Source of the DNA: Candidatus Heimdallarchaeota archaeon
GTDB taxonomy: Archaea; Asgardarchaeota; Heimdallarchaeia; Heimdallarchaeales; Heimdallarchaeaceae
Assembly (NCBI GenBank): GCA_023270155.1
Contig: JAGLTB010000032.1
Coordinates: forward strand, 1-53,404
Direction: 5' to 3'
DNA length: 53,404 bases
Part shown: one piece after another, positions 26,809 to 36,037 of the stretch
Numbering within the stretch: position 1 is the first letter of the stretch
Layout of the letters: each line of letters begins with the position of its first letter
Notes under the pieces: generated by a model
What the model was told of the DNA's origin: nothing
Databases searched by the model: none
The model's input: only the letters and a program-made list of their open reading frames with translations
Translations under genes and position numbers: made by a program

Positions 26809-28506
26809 GTGTATAAAAATAAATCAATTATTGTTATTATACCTGCAAGAGGGGGTTCAAAAGGTATCTCTCGAAAGAATATTAGATTTCTGAACCAGAA
26901 TCCCTTGATAGCATATATTATCAAAACTTCTAAATCATCCAAATATGTAGACAAAACAATTGTAACCACTGATGATGAAGAAATAAGCAATATCTCAAAC
27001 ATATATGGTGTAGATGAGATCATTAAAAGACCAATTGGTCTTGCTGATGATAAAACTACTCTAGATCCAGTAATTTACCACGCTTACAAAACATATCAAA
27101 AACAGGAAAATGAAAAGTTTGATATTGTAGTCACACTCCAACCTACAAGCCCTTTACTTACATCTGAATCATTAGATAAAGCCATAGAGAAACTAGTTGA
27201 TCAAGATTATTCTACTATTATATCCGGAATTCCTGTAAGACATTTATTCTGGGAAAAAAAAGAAAAACAACTGCAACCTTACCATCCGAAGAGGTTAAAC
27301 AGACAAGAACTGGAACCAGTATTTTTTGAAACAGGTAGTTTTGTAATCTCTAAAACAGACATTATAACAGAAAATTCAAGAATTTCTGAACCTATGGATA
27401 TTTTTGAATTGGATGCAACTGAAGCTATAGATATAGATACCTATTTAGATTGGGTAATTGCTGATAAAATTCTTTCAAGGAAAAAATTTCTAATAAGAGT
27501 TGACGGTAACAATGAAATAGGGATGGGACACATCTACAACACTTTAATCCTAGCAGATAATCTGGTGTCTCATGATATTATTTTTGTAATGAATAAAAAC
27601 TCTCAATTGGGTATTCAAAAAATAGCACAAAATAACTATCCCATTATAGAAATTGAGAATGAAAAAGAATTTTTCATGATTACAGAGAAGGAGAATCCAG
27701 ATATTGTCATCTTAGACATTCTTGATACAGGAGAAGATTTTATCAATAACATCTTGAAGAATAACCTCTTTGTTGTATCTTTTGAAGATCTTGGGGCTGC
27801 ACTAGACAAAGCAGATTTGGTATTCAACGCAATATACGAATTTGATGAATCAAGTGTTTTGAAAAATGTATTCAGTGGCTATCCTTATGTGTGTTTAAGA
27901 GATGAATTCTTTACTTTACCATTCAAGACAATTGATGAAAATGTAAAGAACATACTAATTACTTTTGGTGGAATTGATCAAAATGATTTAACTAATTTGT
28001 GTCTCGATGTTTTTGAAGAACTGAACAGACTAGAAATTGAAATAACAATTATTACTGGGTTGGGATATCAGAACAAAGATCATTTATTAATCAAGATTGA
28101 TCAGATGAAAGAAAAAGGATTTAAGGTTAATTTTCTCCAAGACATAAAATTCATTTCTAAGCATATGTATGATGCAGATTTAGTTATTACATCCAATGGA
28201 AGAACTGTATTTGAGATTGGTTCTCTTGGGGTTCCTAGCATATCAATTGCACAGAATGAACGAGAAACACATCACACATTTGCTCAAACATCTGAAGGAG
28301 TTTTATATCTAGGTTTAGCTGAAGAAAAAACAAATGAAAAACTACTGAAAGCTCTAATTGATCTGATAGATAATCCGGATAAAAGAAGAAACATGAATCA
28401 TGCACTTTCAAAATATGATTTATTGAATGGTATAAGAAGGGTAATAAGGACTATTTTCGATAGATACGAAAAGAAATTTCCTGCGAATTTGTTAAATATC
28501 TCTTAA
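26809..28506 (+). CDS. Fused CMP-nonulosonate synthetase (NeuA/PseF-like) and PseG-like UDP-sugar hydrolase
   Basis: N-terminal VIIPARGGSKGISRKNIRFLNQNPLIAYII and VVTLQPTSPL; C-terminal LIRVDGNNEIGMGHIYNTLILAD...ILITFGGIDQNDLTN...SNGRTVFEIGSLGVPSISIAQN; GTG start. Confidence 0.88.
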   Translation: MYKNKSIIVIIPARGGSKGISRKNIRFLNQNPLIAYIIKTSKSSKYVDKTIVTTDDEEISNISNIYGVDEIIKRPIGLADDKTTLDPVIYHAYKTYQKQENEKFDIVVTLQPTSPLLTSESLDKAIEKLVDQDYSTIISGIPVRHLFWEKKEKQLQPYHPKRLNRQELEPVFFETGSFVISKTDIITENSRISEPMDIFELDATEAIDIDTYLDWVIADKILSRKKFLIRVDGNNEIGMGHIYNTLILADNLVSHDIIFVMNKNSQLGIQKIAQNNYPIIEIENEKEFFMITEKENPDIVILDILDTGEDFINNILKNNLFVVSFEDLGAALDKADLVFNAIYEFDESSVLKNVFSGYPYVCLRDEFFTLPFKTIDENVKNILITFGGIDQNDLTNLCLDVFEELNRLEIEITIITGLGYQNKDHLLIKIDQMKEKGFKVNFLQDIKFISKHMYDADLVITSNGRTVFEIGSLGVPSISIAQNERETHHTFAQTSEGVLYLGLAEEKTNEKLLKALIDLIDNPDKRRNMNHALSKYDLLNGIRRVIRTIFDRYEKKFPANLLNIS

Positions 28507-28510
28507 GAGA

Positions 28511-29575
28511 GTGATAGATATGAAAGAAATCGAGATTGGAAAAATAGCAATTAGAGAGGGAGAAAAACCTTTCATTATTGCTGAAGCAGGTGTTAATTAT
28601 GAGAATGACATTGATACAGCGTTAAGAATGGTAAAAGAAGCTGCTAATGCAGGAGCAGATGCAATTAAATTCCAGACATATAAAGCTGAAACTCTTGCTG
28701 CCAAAGATTCCCCAGCTTACTGGGAAACTAATAAAACTCAAAGAGATTTCTTCAAATTATATGACTCATTTGGAGATGATGAGTATATCGAATTAGCTAA
28801 GGAAGCTGAGAGAAGAGATATAATTTTCATGTCTACACCTTTTGATAATCAAGCTGTTGATTTCCTTGACAATCTGATGCCTGTCTATAAAATAGCTTCA
28901 GCAGATATCACCAATTTTCCTTTCTTAAGATATATTGCAAAGAAGAAAAAACCAATCTTTCTTTCAACTGGAGCTTCAACTATAGAGGAAATAAAAAACG
29001 CAATTCTTGAGATTGAGAGGATAAGTAATATTCCGATTGTTCCTCTTCATTGCATTCTCAGTTATCCAACTAGCTATGAAGATGCAAATTTGCGTATGAT
29101 TAAACATTTAAAGAAAATCTTTCCACAATATCTTATAGGTTATTCAGATCATACAAAACCAGACAAAGGAATGTCTGTTATGATTGCTGCTTACTTGATG
29201 GGAGCATCAGTTCTAGAGAAACATTTCACTCTAGATAAAACCTTACCTGGAAATGATCATTATCATGCAATGGATCCTGATGATCTTAGGTTGTTAAACG
29301 AAAATCTTGAGATTGTTTGTAAAAGTCTAGGTGTAGAGGAAAAACAAGTTATAGATTCGGAACTAGCAGCAAGAAACAATGCAAGAAGATCATTAGTGAC
29401 TGCTAAGGCAATAGAAAGTGGAGCTCTCTTAACTGAACAAGATATTACTACAAAACGACCCGGTAAAGGAATTAGTCCGATACATTATGATCGTGTAATT
29501 GGAAAAAAACTTCTGAAAAGTTTAGAAGAAGATGAAATAATCTATTGGGAATACATTCTAGAAGAAGATGATTAG
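28511..29575 (+). CDS. neuB: N-acetylneuraminate/nonulosonate synthase NeuB with SAF domain
   Basis: PFIIAEAGVNYENDIDTALRMVKEAANAGADAIKFQTYKAE, KIASADITNFPFLRYIAK, LHCILSYPTSYEDANLRMI, GYSDHT, C-terminal SAF-like ARRSLVTAKAIESGALLTEQDITTKRPGKGISP. Confidence 0.93.
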   Translation: MIDMKEIEIGKIAIREGEKPFIIAEAGVNYENDIDTALRMVKEAANAGADAIKFQTYKAETLAAKDSPAYWETNKTQRDFFKLYDSFGDDEYIELAKEAERRDIIFMSTPFDNQAVDFLDNLMPVYKIASADITNFPFLRYIAKKKKPIFLSTGASTIEEIKNAILEIERISNIPIVPLHCILSYPTSYEDANLRMIKHLKKIFPQYLIGYSDHTKPDKGMSVMIAAYLMGASVLEKHFTLDKTLPGNDHYHAMDPDDLRLLNENLEIVCKSLGVEEKQVIDSELAARNNARRSLVTAKAIESGALLTEQDITTKRPGKGISPIHYDRVIGKKLLKSLEEDEIIYWEYILEEDD

Positions 29576-29625
29576 TAAAGGAACAACCTCTTTTCTTAGG
29601 TTATCTATTTTTCTATTCTAAAAAA

Positions 29626-30567
29626 TCAGGTTGTCAAAGTAAAGCCCCAATCATCCCATGTTAAAAGTAATTTATCTGTTACCATTCTAGGATGATGAAA
29701 TTTCAAAATCTTCTCTCTATCGATTTCTTTGTTATCTTTCAATAGTGCTAGTAAATTATCTTTCATCTCTTCAGGTTTGGAATCTAAAAATCCAACATAA
29801 GATTTCATCTCCTCAAAATCTATGTTTTCATTATAGTAGCAAGCTGTAGGTACTTCACAGAATAATGATTCAATTGTGATGACATTATAAGTGGAACCCA
29901 TACTGGGATTCACATGATCTACAACTAAATCGCAGAAATTAATGATTTCAGGCATCTTTTCTCGTGGATATGATTGATTAATGAAGTGTATACTATATTC
30001 ATTTTCTTTGTTAATCTGTTCTATGGATTGTTCTACTAAACTTGATCCTTTAACTGTTGGTGATGGAGCAAAATGCCCTATAACGTAATCATAACCTTTT
30101 TCATTTTTGAATTTCTCTTTTTCTTCTTTTACTTCTTTATTTGGAATGAAAAAATTATGATCAGCACATCTTGGGAGAAATATAGATTTATCACTAAATT
30201 TCAACAACTCTCTCAACGAAACAAAAGATGGATATCTAGGTTTTACTGCATCTAATCTAATTTCCGAGCCGTGATAATGATACGAAGTATATTTAGATCT
30301 TACACAATTTGGATATGTGCCGTTAATTTGTTGAATATCATATTTTCGCAGGAATTTACCGAAAAAAATCCAAAATCCAGTATTGACATAGTTCTTTATT
30401 AATGGACCTTGAACACTGCCTAGCTTATGATAATTCAAAGGCAATTGAGAGTAGATGTTTGATTGTAGAAAATAAGTAATCTCGAATTCACAAGACTCAA
30501 GTTCTTTTCCAATCAAATAATTTTGACTTGCGTAATCCCCTATAATTGCAATTTTCATTATAATCAC
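29626..30567 (-). CDS. Putative GT-B glycosyltransferase
   Basis: MKIAIIGDYASQNYLIGKEL; HYHGSEIRLD; GHFAPSPTVKGSSLVEQSIEQI; NFCDLVVDHVNPSMGSTYNVITIESLFCEVPTACY. Confidence 0.65.
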   Translation of the reverse strand: MIIMKIAIIGDYASQNYLIGKELESCEFEITYFLQSNIYSQLPLNYHKLGSVQGPLIKNYVNTGFWIFFGKFLRKYDIQQINGTYPNCVRSKYTSYHYHGSEIRLDAVKPRYPSFVSLRELLKFSDKSIFLPRCADHNFFIPNKEVKEEKEKFKNEKGYDYVIGHFAPSPTVKGSSLVEQSIEQINKENEYSIHFINQSYPREKMPEIINFCDLVVDHVNPSMGSTYNVITIESLFCEVPTACYYNENIDFEEMKSYVGFLDSKPEEMKDNLLALLKDNKEIDREKILKFHHPRMVTDKLLLTWDDWGFTLTT

Positions 30568-30594
30568 GATTATAATATGATTCTTCTATTGAAT

Positions 30595-31848
30595 TTACTT
30601 ATCAGTTTTTTTGAATGTTGTTTTAATAATCTTTCCTAATTTTAGAGCTAAGTTCCTTCTATTATACTCTTCAAAGCTCTCTTTATTACAACCATATTCC
30701 AATCTATTTTTTCTCCAATCTTCATATAATTTTGACAGCCTGCTAGCGATTTTATCTTTATCAGATTCTAGTTCGGTAAATTTCTGCTGACAATTATCAC
30801 ATAATTTAGCCATAGCCCCAGATTCTCCGATTAACATAATATGTGAATTTCCAACCAGATAATTATAGATTTTTGTTTGAAGCATATATTCTGTTCCTTT
30901 TGGAACTGTTAGAAAAACAAGATTTGACTTCTGAATTTCTTCATTGAGTTTCTCTCTTGAAAGAAATCCCATATCATTGAAATAGGTTTCAATCTTCCCT
31001 TTTGCTATCATTTTATTAATTACAGAACGCGAGACACTTCCTGCATATTGTAGTTTTATCTCAGAAGATTTCAATTCCTTCTCTTCAATCATTAATCTTA
31101 AGCCCTTGATAAATTCCTCAAAAATTGGTTTCTGAAAAGAATAAAAGCTCCCGAAGAATGAAATTGTAAATATGTTCTCGTTTTTCTTTATGGTATTCTT
31201 ATAAGGAATGTCAGGGAAGAAACCATTATGTACAATCTTAAAGTTGCTCTTTTTTATCTCTAGTTTTTCTGCTATAAATTCTGCATATTCATTACCTACT
31301 GTAATTAATAGTCTCGAATGAGTAAGGATTCTTTTTTCCAATTTACTGATGCGTTTTGTTATAGATTTACATGGAGGGGTGGTATACGGATTCCCTAACC
31401 AGGGATCTCTGTATTCCAGTACCAAAGGTATATCATTTTTCTTTGACAATTTATAAGCAGCTTTGAAAGAAGAAAAGGGAGGTCCTGTAGCATATATAAT
31501 ATCTGGTTTCTCTTTTTTAATCACTTCATTACCGACTTTGAACGCTGATTTTATCCATTTGAAATAAATATCTGGGAAGAAGAATAGATGGTCTAAACTG
31601 AACAATTCTAAAACAGGTAAAATTTTTGTTTTATATCCCAGTTCTCTCAGCTTTGTTTCTTTACAATAATAAATGTTTGAGTGGTTAGTATTCTCTAGAA
31701 AATTCTGTTTTATATCTTGTTTGGTTCCACTTGTTAAAATAACAACATCTATTCCGTCCTCTGGAAGGTATTGTTTGAAGCTCAAGGCTCTCAAACCACC
31801 AACGCTAGTACTAGGAGGAAAGAAGTATGAAATTAACAGAATCTTCAT
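30595..31848 (-). CDS. Glycosyltransferase family 4-like
   Basis: MKILLISYFFPPSTSVGGLRALSFKQYLPEDGIDVVILT; DIIYATGPPFSSFKAAYKLSKKNDIPLVLEYRDPW. Confidence 0.88.
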   Translation of the reverse strand: MKILLISYFFPPSTSVGGLRALSFKQYLPEDGIDVVILTSGTKQDIKQNFLENTNHSNIYYCKETKLRELGYKTKILPVLELFSLDHLFFFPDIYFKWIKSAFKVGNEVIKKEKPDIIYATGPPFSSFKAAYKLSKKNDIPLVLEYRDPWLGNPYTTPPCKSITKRISKLEKRILTHSRLLITVGNEYAEFIAEKLEIKKSNFKIVHNGFFPDIPYKNTIKKNENIFTISFFGSFYSFQKPIFEEFIKGLRLMIEEKELKSSEIKLQYAGSVSRSVINKMIAKGKIETYFNDMGFLSREKLNEEIQKSNLVFLTVPKGTEYMLQTKIYNYLVGNSHIMLIGESGAMAKLCDNCQQKFTELESDKDKIASRLSKLYEDWRKNRLEYGCNKESFEEYNRRNLALKLGKIIKTTFKKTDK

Positions 31849-31894
31849 TACAGTCGATAGGATGTAAAGAAGGTTTTAATATTTATCTATTAAA

Positions 31895-32701
31895 TTGCTA
31901 ATAATGGAAATTGAACCCCGAGAGTTCATCGATGCTAAGTACTTCTCCCTTCCTTTCAAGGAATTGGTTGATAAATATCCTGATTTGAATGCTTTTCTTA
32001 TCTCTGTTAATCCTCCAAAATTTAATTTAGGAGATCCTTTTATTCTTTCGAGAATAAATACAATCCTTTTCAAAGAAGTTTTAGATTTAGAAATCAAAGT
32101 TCCGGAGGATTACCTAATTCCTTCTGTTGGAGTTCGTCACGCTTTTTGTGATTACATAGTTTCTCAATTAAACTCAAAAGAAACAATTATAGAAATTGGA
32201 ACAGGGGCTTCTGCTTCAATGTCACTTATCTTAGCAAAGAAATATAACAAAAGTGTTATTGCAACGGAAATAAATCCATTAGCATTGGATTTTGCAAAGA
32301 TAAACGCTGAAATGAATGGAATGGACGAACGGATTAAATTTGAATTATCAAAAGGTGAAATTATTGCAGAATTAATTCCTCCAGGCAAATATTCTGCTTT
32401 AATTTGCAATCCACCTATCTATGAGGAAGACTTAACTCGATTAGCTAAGATAAAAGGATGGAGAGGAGTAAAGGATGAGTTAATGGGTGGAGGGAAAGAT
32501 GGATTGGAATTTACAAAACAGTTAATCCAAGAATCATTTGAAACAGAAGGAGTAGATATTGATTTCATTGCGCTTTTGATGTTTAATGAAACTCAGATAA
32601 ATACTATCTTATCTCAAATTCCAAAAGAGAGAAGATTTCATATTGCTCAAATCAACGCTGGTACTCGGAAGAGATTCATTTTGTTAATTAATAAACTATA
32701 A
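31895..32701 (+). CDS. RlmF/METTL16-like SAM-dependent methyltransferase (putative RNA m6A)
   Basis: LIPSVGVRHAFCDYIV, IIEIGTGASASMSLILAKKY, VIATEINPLALDFAKINAEMNGM, ALICNPPIYEED (NPPF/Y-like). Confidence 0.75.
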   Translation: MLIMEIEPREFIDAKYFSLPFKELVDKYPDLNAFLISVNPPKFNLGDPFILSRINTILFKEVLDLEIKVPEDYLIPSVGVRHAFCDYIVSQLNSKETIIEIGTGASASMSLILAKKYNKSVIATEINPLALDFAKINAEMNGMDERIKFELSKGEIIAELIPPGKYSALICNPPIYEEDLTRLAKIKGWRGVKDELMGGGKDGLEFTKQLIQESFETEGVDIDFIALLMFNETQINTILSQIPKERRFHIAQINAGTRKRFILLINKL

Positions 32702-33947
32702 TCGTCTCTTCAGTAAAAAGTGGTGCAGTTATAGGTTGAACATATTTTATAGTATAGATAAACGAAGCAATTAACATAAGGATATAGAAAATGCTAACTT
32801 CCAACCAACTGAAAACTTGCCATACGACTCTGTCTAAAGATCTGTCTATTAGTCGAGTAGCAAAATACCCTTCAAGGACTCCAAAAAAGAAAAGCAAGAT
32901 GTTTAGAATTTTAATTGAACCTTTCGAAAAGATACCGACATATAGGAAAGGTATAATCATTGCTAGATATGATATCTGCATCTTGTGGAAGAATATCAAA
33001 TATACAAGAAGAAGTACTACTGTTTGGTGATAAGACCAATTTTCTCTTCTAAGAAAAAGTACTAATCCAACAAATCCTAGCATAAACAAAGTTAGGATCG
33101 GAAAAATAAAACTTTGATTTTCAAAACTTAAGCTGAAGAATTCTTGGATTACAGTCAAAATTCCATCGTTTCCTAGAGCTGTAATCTTATCTTGAAATTG
33201 GAAAAGAAATTCTGAAGGAGAAAGTAAATAAAAAGGTAACTCAATTAACGTCAGTCCTAGAAGGAAAATAATTGATTGTAAAAATCTCTCTCTCCAATTC
33301 TTGCTGTATATCCAAATAAGAGGTGCTAAAAGAATGGGAAAATATTTTAATCCAGCTCCTAGAACAATTGTCAAATTAGCTAAGGTTTTGTTGCCTCTCT
33401 CATAAAGATAGATAGGAAGAAGAATCAATAATGGAACTATACACTCATCTGAACCCCAGAATGAAGCCATATGCAAAAAGAATGGATTGATACAATAAAA
33501 TAGTGCAATTAGAAATGAGTGTTTATTGTTTCGTTTTTCCTCAAGTTTGTATAATAATACTGCAGATAATATTATGCAGATGACAAAAAAGATTCTGAAA
33601 GTATAGGAAAGAAGCATCATACTACTTGAGCTCATATAATTTTCATAATTGACAAAATCAGTTGAGTAATCACCAGTACCAATCATCGAAACTAGGATTA
33701 AAGGAGCCCATAGATAAGAGCTCAGAGACGCTGCTTTTACATAGAAATCTCGATAGGGTACTCTCCCTTGTAAAACTCCCATTCCCCTATTGAAGAAAAC
33801 CACTTGGTCTGCGATGATAATCTGAAAATCAGGATTGAAGTAGCGAATGTAGATAAAATGTATAAGCAATGTAATCGCATATACAATTGAAGAGATAAGA
33901 ATTAACCATAAAATTTTTCTAGATTTATGTATCTTTGCTGATCTCAT
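32688..33947 (-). CDS. GT-C family integral-membrane glycosyltransferase (GT87/mannosyltransferase-like)
   Basis: Multi-TM protein with YFNPDFQIIIADQVVFFNRGMGVLQGRVPYRDFYVK and GSDECIVPLLILLPIYLYERGNKTLANLTIVLGAGLKYFPILLAP. Confidence 0.7.
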   Translation of the reverse strand: MRSAKIHKSRKILWLILISSIVYAITLLIHFIYIRYFNPDFQIIIADQVVFFNRGMGVLQGRVPYRDFYVKAASLSSYLWAPLILVSMIGTGDYSTDFVNYENYMSSSSMMLLSYTFRIFFVICIILSAVLLYKLEEKRNNKHSFLIALFYCINPFFLHMASFWGSDECIVPLLILLPIYLYERGNKTLANLTIVLGAGLKYFPILLAPLIWIYSKNWRERFLQSIIFLLGLTLIELPFYLLSPSEFLFQFQDKITALGNDGILTVIQEFFSLSFENQSFIFPILTLFMLGFVGLVLFLRRENWSYHQTVVLLLVYLIFFHKMQISYLAMIIPFLYVGIFSKGSIKILNILLFFFGVLEGYFATRLIDRSLDRVVWQVFSWLEVSIFYILMLIASFIYTIKYVQPITAPLFTEETIIVY

Positions 33948-34014
33948 TTTTCAGGACCTTTAGTTCTTGAGGGAAAGACTAAAATGTAATAATCATCATT
34001 TTCTTTTTGTTAAG

Positions 34015-35985
34015 ATGACTTCTGAGACAGATACTATAAACATCCGCTCTACCTTTTTCAAATGGATACCTATTATTTCAACATTACTGTTAACCGGTGT
34101 TACTTATGGAGTTCAGAGGACTGCTTTATCACTTTATGCTGAATTTCTTGCTACTGATCAAGTTGGAGCACAATTTACAGACTTCTTAGTCTTTATTCAA
34201 GCAGCTTCTACAATCATCGCTTATGGTTTATTTAAAGGAATAAGTGGTTTTCTAAGTGCTAAAGTAAGTGGTCGATTTAAGAGAAAAAACACAATGAGAA
34301 TTGGATTAGTTTTGCTTTTAATTGGTTCAGTAGCTATAGCATTTGCAACATATTTAGGTTTGTGGGCACTGATAATTGGTAACTTATTTATTGGTGGTGG
34401 TTTGGGATTATTCTTTACATCTTCAATGTCAGCTTTATCTGATATAGCAGGTGCTGAGGGATCAGCTTTCTCAGTAGGTTCAATGGAATTTTCTGTTTAT
34501 TTAGGATCTAGTCTTGGAGCATTTTTTGCTGGTTTGATAGCTAAAGAACCAGAGAATTTCGCGGGAAGTTTTATCTTTGCATTGGCTGTTGCAGGAGTAG
34601 CTGTTGCTTTAGGATTTCTCTTAATTAGAAAAGTGGAAACATCAGAGCTTGTGAAAGGAACAAAAGAAGAGATTCTCCTAGATTCCACAAAAGTAGAATC
34701 AAGGTGGAGTTTTAGAAATGTTTTCAAAACTCCTACATTACTGCTTTCTTATTTTGCAGGTCATTTCTCAAGAATTATGGATAGCATTATTGTACTATTA
34801 CTTCCAGTATTAGTAAGTACTATATATGGTTTTAAAACATGGGAAGTAGGTTTAGTAACATCTGGATTTACACTTGCTTGGGCTTTGTCGATGCCCTTTA
34901 CTGGAAGAATAAGCGATCGATTTGGAAGAAAAGAAACAATTTTCACAGGTTTAGCAATTGAAGGAGTTGCATTAATTCTTATTACACTAACTCACTCAAC
35001 TGTTTATGTTATTCTTCTTTCAATTGTTGCAGGAATTGGAACAGCAATATACTATCCAAGTTTACCTTCAATCTCAAGAGATATTGTTCCAATTGTCAAA
35101 CGCGAACAAAGCTTGGGAATTTATCGAGCTTCGCTTGATTCAGGATATGTAACAGGACCTTTATTGGCTATAGGTTTAGCCTATGCCGCAACCAGTTTGA
35201 ATCTTTGGAATTATGCAGATACTGCTGAAACACAGATTATGGAAAACATGCTAAAGTTTCCATTCTTAGTATTTGGGGGCGTTCTATGTCTACTATCTAT
35301 TTTGTTCATATTTTTCGCTAAGGAGACTAGACCTGGATGGGTTCAAGCTAGCCAATCGATAAAACATGGCTACAAAGTTCTGGAAGTTTTCCAAAGATTA
35401 TCTAGAGCTTTTACATATTATATAACTGATGCAAATGTAAAGAAAGTAATGGAAATTATAGATGAAGCAAAAGATCTTGAGAGAGAAGCAGATATTCTAG
35501 TAGAAGAATTAACAAAAGCTCTCTATGCCAATATCAGACCTGCTCCAGATGATTACCATTTCTATAAAATTACAGATGTTTTAGATACATCAATTGGTCA
35601 CACTCTCAGATCTCTAAGAAAAATAGTTATGATTCCTAAAGATAAACTTCCAAAAGATTTCATTAAATATCTGAAAGAAGAATGTAAACTTCTTGTCAAG
35701 ATGATTACAAAAGCTGTTGAAGCATTGGAAGTAGTTTGTATTAAACCACTTGCTTCTCATCCAATTTTTGATGCTGTAGGCACAATTGAAAACGCATTAG
35801 ATAAGAACAGTCAGAAGGGTTTAACCAGCATAATCAAAGATTCTGGAAAGCTGAATACTGTTGAAACACTTTATGTTATTCAGATCATAGAAGCTTTGGA
35901 AATATCTGCAAATCAAATTGAAGATGCTGTTGATGTTATGAAAATTCTTGGGTTGAAGCATCAAATTAGTCCATTAGTGATTTAA
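34015..35985 (+). CDS. MFS transporter fused to a C-terminal PhoU-like/DUF47-like helical domain
   Basis: 12-TM MFS with GRISDRFGRKETIFTGLAIEG; cytosolic tail IIDEAKDLEREADILVEELTKALYANIRPAPDDYHFYKITDVLDTSIGHTLRSLRKIV...VIQIIEALEISANQIEDAVDVMKIL. ATG start preferred over TTG at 33967. Confidence 0.75.
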   Translation: MTSETDTINIRSTFFKWIPIISTLLLTGVTYGVQRTALSLYAEFLATDQVGAQFTDFLVFIQAASTIIAYGLFKGISGFLSAKVSGRFKRKNTMRIGLVLLLIGSVAIAFATYLGLWALIIGNLFIGGGLGLFFTSSMSALSDIAGAEGSAFSVGSMEFSVYLGSSLGAFFAGLIAKEPENFAGSFIFALAVAGVAVALGFLLIRKVETSELVKGTKEEILLDSTKVESRWSFRNVFKTPTLLLSYFAGHFSRIMDSIIVLLLPVLVSTIYGFKTWEVGLVTSGFTLAWALSMPFTGRISDRFGRKETIFTGLAIEGVALILITLTHSTVYVILLSIVAGIGTAIYYPSLPSISRDIVPIVKREQSLGIYRASLDSGYVTGPLLAIGLAYAATSLNLWNYADTAETQIMENMLKFPFLVFGGVLCLLSILFIFFAKETRPGWVQASQSIKHGYKVLEVFQRLSRAFTYYITDANVKKVMEIIDEAKDLEREADILVEELTKALYANIRPAPDDYHFYKITDVLDTSIGHTLRSLRKIVMIPKDKLPKDFIKYLKEECKLLVKMITKAVEALEVVCIKPLASHPIFDAVGTIENALDKNSQKGLTSIIKDSGKLNTVETLYVIQIIEALEISANQIEDAVDVMKILGLKHQISPLVI

Positions 35986-36037
35986 TGTTCAGCATTCAAT
36001 ACGATAAACTAAAAAGTGATTAAATCATTAAAAGTTT

